NCBI GenBank assembly: GCA_029204225.1
Contig: CM055111.1
Coordinates: forward strand, 41,544,815-41,608,814
Length of the DNA stretch: 64,000 nucleotides
From: Diphasiastrum complanatum
Lineage: Eukaryota > Streptophyta > Lycopodiopsida > Lycopodiales > Lycopodiaceae
Reading direction: 5' to 3'
In this document: piece after piece, positions 57,401 through 64,000 of the stretch
Numbering within the stretch: the first letter of the stretch is position 1
Layout of the letters: every line of letters starts with the position of its first letter
Notes under the pieces: model-generated
Databases searched by the model: none
What the model was told of the DNA's origin: nothing
Seen by the model: only the letters and a program-made list of their open reading frames with translations
Made by a program: the position numbers and the translations under genes

Positions 57401-59463
57401 AGCAGAGAAAATGACGCCAAGATTTCTAAATGGATGCAGTTTTCTACTTTACAAGCCTCAAAGTCTTGATGCCTTTTACATAGCTCTTATCCGTGTTTCA
57501 TCTTCAGCTGCACAATAGAGTGGTCACAAAATATGTCCCATTTTGCAAGATCAAAATTTTAACCAGGAAACCAGTTGTCTTCTCTTTCCTTGCTATAGCA
57601 CCTCCATGAGAGCCTACCTCCATGGGTTCAGGAAGAATGTAGAAATACCAGAATGATAGAATTGGCTTCTGCTTCTTTAAAATGATGAATTTGTATTTCT
57701 TACCTGCAAGTGCTTGGATTACGCAACCTTTCAATGAGCATTTATAGGGTGACGCTTCTGTCAATATTTTCTTGGCCGGTTTGCCGATCAAGTTTTAAGA
57801 GCAAAGTTCAAACACTTTGCCATGTATACTTTGTTTTCCTTGACAATAGTTTTGTGGTTCACGCTCAGAGAGTGCATTGAAAAGCTACAAAAATTCAGTG
57901 ATGCGGACTTCCGAGCTAAAGAGTTAAGGAGTCTTCCTGTGGTGATTGCAGACCCACATATGAATCCTGATTATGAATCAGACGGCAATGAGGAGGAACT
58001 TAACAATGATAGAGGTGGTTTATTCAAATTTACTCAAGGAAGTAACGTGATCAAAGCTGTTTGCTGTGCTAAATTCTTACACTCATGCTGTTTTTCCCAA
58101 ATGTGCAGGAGAGCTATCCATGAGCAGAGAAAGATGGTTGGGGCCAGGAGATGTGGAAACAACTAGCAGGCTTAGTATAAAGGAGAAAGATCCAGCAGTC
58201 CACAGCTCAGATAGATGGAATGTGGATGGCACTGTTCCAAACAAATGCGAATGGGATGCTCTGAAGTTCCAATCTACAGGATGGGAATCATGGAAGGCTA
58301 GGGATCAAAGTATTGGATACAGTGGCAAAGAGCCCCCCAATGATAGGCAAATTCTAAGTTCTTACAAAGTTGAGCCTTCTCAATGGAAAGATGGAAAAAT
58401 TGATGGGGCATGGAGACCACCTAGTGAGCAAGAACAGGGGCCTGCTTTGGATGATCAAAGAAGAATTGAAGGCTCACAAGCAAATTGGAACAATGATCAA
58501 GAAGGCTGGAAAGGCAATGAAACATGTTTGAAAGGAGCCAACCTGCTTCAGACTTTTGGAGGTTATGAGAAAATGGAAAACTCAGGCTGGAATATCAATA
58601 ATGCAGTGGCTGGTTGTTTGGCTCCTACAATCCAAGGGTGGGCAGTGGAGCATTCATTGACTCCATCATCTATCCCCCCTCCACCTAACTCTTGCTTTCC
58701 TGCTCGTGTGCCTGCCCTTGTAAATATACCTATTTTAGAAATAAAGGAAGAAAAACTTTGGCATTATCAGGATCCTTCAGGAGCAATACAAGGTCCTTTC
58801 TCAATGGAACAACTCAAGAAGTGGAACTTGACAGGACTGTTTCCCCTTGATTTGAGGATTTGGAAGTCTAATGAGCAACGTGAAGAGTCTATACTTTTAA
58901 CTGATGCACTAGCAGGACATTTTACTGTGAATCAATCTCATGGGGAAGCTCAGGCTGGTATACATGGTACCTCCACTCCATCATATAAATCAGATTTGAA
59001 AGGAGCTGCAACAAGCTTCAGAATTGATAAAAGGGACGCAACCAATGGTCCAGTTGTGACAAGATACGTAGATGGGAGGGACACAGCCAATGGTCCAGGC
59101 GTGACAAGATACGTAGATGGGAGGCGAGAAAATTCCAGCTTTAGGATGGCTGAATTTGGGATGGAAGCAGGAATGAGCAATGGTCGGGGCAGAGGCGCTG
59201 CTCCTAATAATTGGGCAGCAAATCCAAGACCAAGTTGGGGTATCATGCGTGGTCAAGGATTGCAAAGTTTTGCACGTAATCAAGGATTCAGAAGGGGAGC
59301 TGGTAGAACCAATTTTGTTAATGACTCTGGTTATTACTCTTCAGGTGTTGGCTGGAGTCAGCAAACTGAACCTGCAAGGGGTTCCCAAAAAGTTATTCCT
59401 TGTCGTTTTCATCAAAAGGGATTTTGTCGAAAAGGTGATATGTGCCTATTTCGGCATGATTAA
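42528..59463 (+). CDS. NERD-like: PHD-SWIB-Plus3-GYF-CCCH protein of the NERD (C3H19/C3H44) type, 10 exons
   Basis: Exons: 42528-43297, 43600-43679, 43784-43971, 47774-48770, 48943-49070, 55715-55774, 55971-56021, 56223-56293, 57863-58014 and 58109-59463; phases agree throughout and give about 1283 aa. Domains: a basic/acidic N-terminus; PHD finger (about 238-290, DDVCFVCFDGGELVLCD to GSWFCGWHFC) with a second Cys-rich half (CYTCPKAYCIGCSK); DFDDPDTYECLFKEYW linker; SWIB/MDM2 (about 475-550); Plus-3 (about 620-760, LIYLRRTLLEDLLDD to SNQDFTV); LRECIEKLQKF helix; GYF (about 1045-1097, WHYQDPSGAIQGPFSMEQL); C-terminal C-x7-C-x5-C-x3-H finger. Arabidopsis NERD reads histone H3, binds AGO2 through GW motifs and acts in RNA-directed silencing; that function is inferred here. 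The first exon's start is the first ATG of the long frame; an earlier non-coding exon is possible. Confidence 0.9.
46433..46768 (-). pseudogene. Copia reverse transcriptase fragment in intron 3
   Basis: The minus strand gives FVLVAKITTIKAKLTLVAY, FYQMDVNIAYKI and YLDEHQGFEV. These match the copia block around QLDVKTAFLNG...EEVYMEQPEGF in degenerate form. Confidence 0.55.
46925..47035. repeat. AACCGT-word MITE-like copy in intron 3
   Basis: GAACCG.CCACGGTTC on one side and GGAACCGTGTTGAACCGTGG, ACGGTTCATT on the other, with TTAATTAATTGATTAATTGA between. It shares vocabulary and layout with the element at 11530-11785. Confidence 0.55.
50314..50547. repeat. Dispersed repeat, copy 2
   Basis: Partner of 40683-40915. 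The sequence just before it (about 50100-50200) also resembles 26925-27000 in intron 1 of the methyltransferase gene, so the full family may be longer. Confidence 0.6.
50720..51535 (+). pseudogene. LINE (L1-type) ORF1-only copy A
   Basis: WLEAHVLTLQAKVDGQEQQI is a coiled coil. It is followed by KSWADVHKGQSK, then LNVCVCGIPDSQDPIGEAKK with FLTDIVQHHD..LDEAWRIKK and RRDVLRQRAKT, the RNA-binding module of plant L1 ORF1. Stops and shifts are frequent. It ends with CTTATATGCCTTTTGGCTTG and AAAAGACGTTAATGAA (about 51493-51530), shared with copy B. No ORF2 is present. Confidence 0.65.
52240..52680 (+). repeat. CT-rich 5' leader of LINE copy B with short tandem repeats
   Basis: CACCTCCATCGCTGTCCCC and CTCATCTTCCTCAC phrases recur several times, and GCTGCCCACAGCTCT recurs near its end. 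The overlapping open frames on both strands are products of this low-complexity sequence. Confidence 0.55.
52679..53880 (+). pseudogene. LINE (L1-type) ORF1-only copy B
   Basis: MAEWQSVSGNGKKP begins a Pro/Ser-rich N-terminus. A coiled coil follows (LEADVTYLKSELESDEEKEE, LQERVLSLEQQFQQS), then SSWADVLKGSKHIQEHQKRD, and after a shift the RNA-binding half (TTMFLRFKDALLRQKVL, FMDEDLTPIQWAKRKKI, FRDGRPVLLKI). Stops occur at 52981, 53063 and elsewhere. The 3' end CTTATATGCCTTATGGCATG with GACGTTAACGAA runs into (TTC)n and (CT)n. ORF2 is absent. Confidence 0.7.
53880..53913. repeat. (CT)n microsatellite at the LINE tail
   Basis: TTCTTCTTCTTC passes into CT dinucleotides directly after the LINE copy B 3' end. 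Confidence 0.9.
54351..54419. repeat. (CT)n(CA)n compound microsatellite
   Basis: About 25 bp of CT followed by about 43 bp of CA in intron 5. Confidence 0.9.
54420..55714. other. Rest of intron 5, no gene
   Basis: No family-like coding sequence was seen on either strand. The open frame at 55228-55434 has no recognisable domain. Confidence 0.35.
56294..57862 (+). other. U12-type AT-AC intron (intron 8 of the PHD/SWIB gene)
   Basis: The exon 8 frame ends KGRKKE at AAAAAAGA. The next bases are ATATCCTTTTT, the U12 5' splice consensus for AT-AC introns. Near the 3' end TTCCTTGAC (57836-57844) matches the U12 branch site, and GGTTCAC|GCTCAG ends the intron in AC about 19 nt downstream of the branch A. 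Joining GA to GCTCAGAGAG restores KKELRECIEKL, the conserved family sequence. No GT-AG alternative preserves it. Confidence 0.85.
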
Positions 59464-60185
59464 GTTGTGATTTTGGAATTTGATGAAGGTCCATAAAAGC
59501 TAGTTTAGCATTTAAGGACTATAAAGTTAAGCTCCAAAAGTACAAGAGAAGTCTAACTTGCTTCTCCCATAAAAAGTTTGGTTGCACTCCATTCCAGAAA
59601 AACAACCTTGTTGAGTACGATAGCAAAAGGAGTTACTTGCCAATGGAAACACTAAACACTTTGCTTTTTGCAATTGTGTCAAGTTACATCAATCAGTATC
59701 CTCAATGTTTTAACTCGTTAAGAAGGCACTTAGAGGAAACCGGTCATTGGTTTTTCCAGTTCATGAGCTAACTGTTGTTTAGATTTGAGAGTCCATCCAA
59801 GCATTTGGTACAACCTTCACATTCCAAAATGCTTCCTTCTAGGGGTGAACCAAGTACCGCACATCACATGCTAATAGTGGCCAATCAAATTTTTTTTGCC
59901 TTGCATGAACAAGAAAGATCTCCAGAAAACAGCGCCAAAAATTCATGCTCAAACCTCCAACGACAAATAGAAAAAATCAAATGCTGCACTAAGTTACTTG
60001 TGGAACCATGCATACACTCTGGGAATAGCCAACCAAATACCTCCACTTTTACTTTGACCTTGTATTTCTCCTACTTCGGCACTGTGGGTATCAACAATCT
60101 TGCTATGCGACCTTTGCGGCTTTGCCTCCTGGTTATTTCAATTCTGACTTCTTGACATTTTAACTCTTGTGCATCTTGGTCTCCA
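59464..60185. other. 3' flank of the PHD/SWIB gene, no further gene
   Basis: Probably 3' UTR and intergenic sequence. An open frame at 59775-60155 has no recognisable domain, and its end overlaps the edge of the reverse-transcriptase element. Confidence 0.4.
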
Positions 60186-63100
60186 AGGGGGCTTGAACTT
60201 GCTACATTGCGGCAATGACCTATATGAATTATAGATCGGTCTATTCGAAGCCAGATGTATACACTGTAAGTACGGAAAGGGTAGTTCTCTTCTTTTGTCA
60301 AATTTTGAGAGGCAAACAAGGCCAAAATTTTAATCAAAGACAATAGATATATTTAGAAAGTAATTTAGTTTCCTTCCGACACTTTCCTTTCTATTTCTAA
60401 AAAGTCTAAGGGATAGATCCAAAATGGGTTTTCAGGAGTTCTCGTCTGTGTTTTATCAATAAAGAGCTCAATACTAGGGTTATTGATGAAGCAGATATCA
60501 TCAATGTATCTGAAAGAGTGTCGAAAGTCATTTATGAAAGAGGTGAGGCCCAATTTTCTATTTATAAATTGTGTTTCAAAGAAGGATAAATACCAATTAC
60601 ACCAAGTAGGTGAACAACCCATAAGAATACCACGTACTTGTCTCTAGGTTTTGTTCCCTAGTCTGACAATACAATTATCAATCAAAAGATCATTCCATTG
60701 ATAGAGTAGATTTATATCAAGAGTGTGCCATTCTTGTGATTGTTTTTTATCCCATGACCATTTGAAAACTTCGCGTAAGTGATTCCATTTATAATAAATA
60801 AGATCATGTCTAAAATGTTTAAAGGCATATGTTGTTGCCTTTTTCATAACAATTTTTAGTTTTTAAAGGACCATCTAAAGGTATATTCTTGTAACATTTT
60901 GAGATATCTGCAACCCATATATTGGTAATCAGAGACGGTAGATTTAGATGGAAATCCATAGATGACTCACATTGCTAGTGCAAAATCGTATCAGCTCTTA
61001 GGATACTCTTGTATGTATTCGCCTTAAGGCCTGCACCTTCCATGAGGAATGGTGACAGCATACCAAGAGCTCTTGTGAGAAATTTGACAAGCAGCAATCG
61101 TGAGCATTGGTAATCCATCTAAATGAGTTTTTGTAGGCTTTAAAGGTGCAGAGAAGGTAAGGTAAAGAATTATTTTCCAAGAAGATTTCTGGTAAAGAAT
61201 AAGCAATTTTGTCCATTATGTATGACAGAGAATCCTCGACAAAGTTAGATTGATCATTGAGAAAAGAAGTAAAATCTAGACTGTTGAGTCTTCTTATGGC
61301 CAATTTTCTTGCAAAGAGTTTACACATAAAACATGGGTTATGTTGTGTTTTATCGATACCATTAACGTATAGATAGTTGGTAAGCCATTGCAGTTCGTCC
61401 TTGGCAATCCTATTCTTAGAAAGCATTTCAGTATTTTCACGAAGCCATTCACCCTTTCTAATATAACTCAATGTGATATTTTTACAAAAAGTAGCATGTT
61501 CATTTTTTGTAGTTTCATCTAAAGAAGCTAGAAAAGGTAGGAATCCCATAAGTTTAAACCAACTGTTGTAGAGTTCCAAAGCAACTTCATTCACATTAGC
61601 TTGCCTTAGAGTTATATGGTTAGGCCTTTTTCTAAAGATTTTCGTAAGAGAGAACTTTTAACAAAATTACAATCTGTGTACACGACATGGCCAAATTTTT
61701 TTGAGATAAATTTTTGAAACGATTGACAAGAATGAAGGTTATCTATATCAAATTGGCAAAAAACATCATAAGGAGAATGCCATTCACATTTAACACTTGG
61801 TAGTAAGAAGCCGAAAAAAATATCATGAAGGAGTTCGTCTACAATACCAAAAAGTCTGCGTAAAACGTGAGCATAAAAGTGCTTCACATGGATAAACTCA
61901 AAAACTCTATTATGGTAACATAAATGCAGAAAAAGTCTCCCTGTGTCGCTACTAGTGAAAAATTGGAGACGTCCAGTTGCTGGAATGCTGATTTGCCTTC
62001 TAACTGTCCCTTCTTCATCCTGCACATCGATTAGGATCTGTAAAAATTTAATTTCTTGATTGGTAAGTCATCCTTGTTGCCAATGCTTTGTCCTTCCTTC
62101 CCTTTAAAATCTGAAAATCGTTTTTTCTTTTTCGTTCCTGATCCAGAAATGACTGAGTTCGGATTGTTAAGATTGAAAGAGCCTGTCCTTTTGCTCAAGT
62201 TTTGGAAGTACTTGTCTTGGAGGGTAGAAAAGCTAGGACGTTTTAGAAGACGCTCTATTTTTCGGATGTTTTCGACATCTCCCAAGGGTGCAAACAGTTA
62301 GGCGGAAGAGTCTTTAGCAAGTTCGATGGAAGCATCAGTCATATACTAGCGGATAAAGAGAAAAGTAGTATGTGATTTCACTACATCCTTAGTAGGTTTA
62401 TTTAGCCACATGAAAAAAGCATTCATCTGGTTTTGGAGGGAAGCACCAGGAAAAAATTTGGCAAGGTTATTTATAATGAACCAGATAGCATGATCAAACC
62501 AAATGATGGAAGAGCTATTTTTGCATTTTTCACCGCATCTACATTTGAAAAAAAGTCTTTCGTAGTTCTAGATTCTGGCCTGGTGTAGGTTCATTCTATT
62601 GAAGCCAGTCTCAAAGTGTCCTCTAGTTTTGGCCCATGATTGTTCAGAGGGGCATCGAGAGGGTTCGAATTTGTTTATGCGAATATTGGTATCAAAGGAA
62701 ACATGGGTCTCAAGTAAAGGATTCTTATGCAGTGCGGCCAATTTGCAGACTTGCATTTCTTTTTTTGTCAGATGAGTCATCAGAATCCAAAGGTCAATAG
62801 GAATAGGTGCAAGGAAATTAACGGAAGGAAGACTCCAGAGTTTGTAAGACGTGAGAGTGGATTTGTACTCAATGACTCTAGCAGAAACAAAAGGGACTTG
62901 GCAACTTTTGGATTGGCAGAAATCATAAGAGGAAAGGACACCAATATCGCAAATGTCTTCAGAAAAGATCTCAAGAGGCACTGTCTTCATCAAGGTCGTT
63001 AGTAAAGACAAGAGGGTGCGGAGATAAAGGAGCATCAGAAGCAGAAGGGGTAGTAACAGTAGGAGCAATACCGTTTTCATTTTTCAAGCACATGAACACT

Positions 63101-63400
63101 TTTCTAATGTGCGAATTGCAAGACTTTTCTTCTTCTTCAAACTTTTCAACAAAATCATTAGGACGACTATAAAGATTTGTCACAAGGCTAAATGGCTGTT
63201 TCTTCTTAACAAACTCAATCCAAGCAAATCAATCAGACAAAGAATCTTATCCGCAGGTCCAACAGAAGAACAAGTAGCCCTATCAGTGTTAATGATAAAT
63301 TTATGCATCTCAACGGCCTTTTTCATACAGCAAATAATAGTTTGAACAAAATGGTTAGGTGGAAGCAGGGGCTCCCCATAACCCAAAGAGGCAGCTTCCT
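60186..63400 (-). pseudogene. Degenerate reverse-transcriptase element of unusual lineage
   Basis: Reading leftward: NDFVEKFEEEEKSCNSHIRK; a region with FLAPIPIDLWILMTHLTKKE and SFDTNIRINKFEPSRCPSEQ; a Cys cluster FFKCRCGEKCKN (about 62555-62520); long novel stretches with LQFFTSSDTGRLFLHLCYHN and SPYDVFCQFDIDN; then the fingers-like LLCTFKAYKNSFRWITNAHD (about 61150-61090). The palm follows: IWVADISKCYKNIPLDG (motif A, about 60925-60870), GILMGCSPTWCNWYLSFFET (motif B) and FRYIDDICFIN (motif C, about 60515-60480), then YPLDFLEIERKVSEGN and NYPFRTYSVYIWLRIDRSI. Stops and shifts break it into at least six pieces. No LTR, integrase, GIY-YIG or endonuclease was seen. Motifs differ from copia, gypsy and L1; it may be related to Penelope-like or another rare eukaryotic group. 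Confidence 0.6.
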
Positions 63401-64000
63401 GAAACCTTCCTGTGGACTAAACCATAAAAAAAGGACCTTTGTTAGCTTATGAATCGGATAAAAGGTAAAGATTTCAGCACTATCCCAACCAAGGAATAGT
63501 CGGATTTACACTACCAAGATGCATAGAGAGAGATTCAAGATTGCACTTAGTCTTGACAAAGCAAGACTGAAAAGATACAAACCCTAAGCATACTGCCACA
63601 AGAAAGCAATCTACACACTAGTAGCAACACTAGAGCATAAGCAAAGCAAGAGAGATCTTTCCCTCCCAATGGGCGCCCTACTACTCTCATATAGATGGCC
63701 CATGGACCCCTCCAGTGCACTATGGAGTTCCATGCTCATCCAATGAGAGAGAGAAGCCTAGGAGAGTTAAAGAATTTCCAAGAGCCTCCATAGGCTTATG
63801 GAAGGTCAAGAGACTCCTTCCATAACCTATGACTTTTTAAATGCCCTTCTAGTGAGAGTTAAGAACTCATTGGACCCATTGGAAGTGTGCCCTCTCGCTA
63901 GGTTCCATGCCCAAGTTGTGCATGTATACTTTGGTCCTAGACCAATTAAGTGATATGGTTCAAGGTTGAGGCCCAAGGTTTAGAAAAATAGTCATCCAAT
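63401..64000. other. Right flank, no gene recognised
   Basis: The segment 63660-63960 (GGCGCCCTACTACTCTCATA, GGCCCATGGACCCCTCCA and similar) has the look of LTR or dispersed-repeat sequence, but no partner copy or boundary was found in the window. Confidence 0.3.

Noticed and set aside
58066-58108. Use of ATG 58066 as start of a separate 465-aa gene
   Set aside because: The frame upstream of 58109 is intronic; an acceptor at 58108 and phase agreement with exon 9 place it as the last exon of the NERD-type gene.

Overview
This window reads as nuclear DNA from a land plant with a large, repeat-rich genome. Evidence: spliced genes of plant-type families, Ty1/copia and chromodomain Ty3/gypsy elements primed by initiator tRNA-Met (TGGTATCAGAGC), LINEs, a hAT transposon and many foldback repeats. 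Very long TE-filled introns would suit a fern, lycophyte or gymnosperm, but I cannot name the species. Almost all clean open frames are transposon relics. Only two host genes are convincing, and both are split into many exons.

Host gene 1 (minus strand, 28561 to 2997) is a SPOUT/C9orf114-type RNA methyltransferase of 11 exons, 421 codons plus stop. Ten exons lie between 28561 and 21815. The last, 78-nt exon is at 3074-2997, so intron 10 is about 18.7 kb. That intron holds LINE fragments, two copia relics, a solo LTR, a field of palindromic foldback repeats and a decayed hAT transposon. Exon 8 is duplicated 158 bp downstream. A telo-box and a TATA box lie upstream of the ATG.

Host gene 2 (plus strand, 42528 to 59463) is a PHD / SWIB / Plus-3 / GYF / CCCH protein of the Arabidopsis NERD (C3H19/C3H44) type. 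It has 10 exons and about 1283 residues. Intron 8 has AT-AC ends and a U12-type branch site. Tryptophan-glycine motifs between the Plus-3 and CCCH domains suggest Argonaute binding. Introns 3 and 5 carry TE debris, including two LINE ORF1-only copies.

Layout: 1-1490 rearranged copia; 2997-3074 last exon of gene 1; 3320-10225 hAT composite with long inverted ends; 10200-11785 foldback cluster; 12.2-13.3 kb copia plus solo LTR; 15.0-18.2 kb gag-less copia; 20.0-21.2 kb LINE fragments; 21.8-28.6 kb gene 1 exons; 29.6-34.65 kb copia containing gypsy sequence; 34.8-36.8 kb inverted LTR pieces; 36.9-40.7 kb two more copia relics; 40.9-42.1 kb microsatellites and a tRNA-like insertion; 42.5-59.5 kb gene 2; 60.2-63.4 kb a degenerate reverse transcriptase of unusual type on the minus strand.

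The most unusual material is (a) the palindromic families built from one repeated short word each and all bordered by (TA)n in a CTATGAT...ATCATAG frame, (b) the hAT element with a second convergent gene and an AT-hook tail, (c) the unusual reverse transcriptase, and (d) two copia elements whose polymerase is fused to the last few dozen bases of the 3' LTR.
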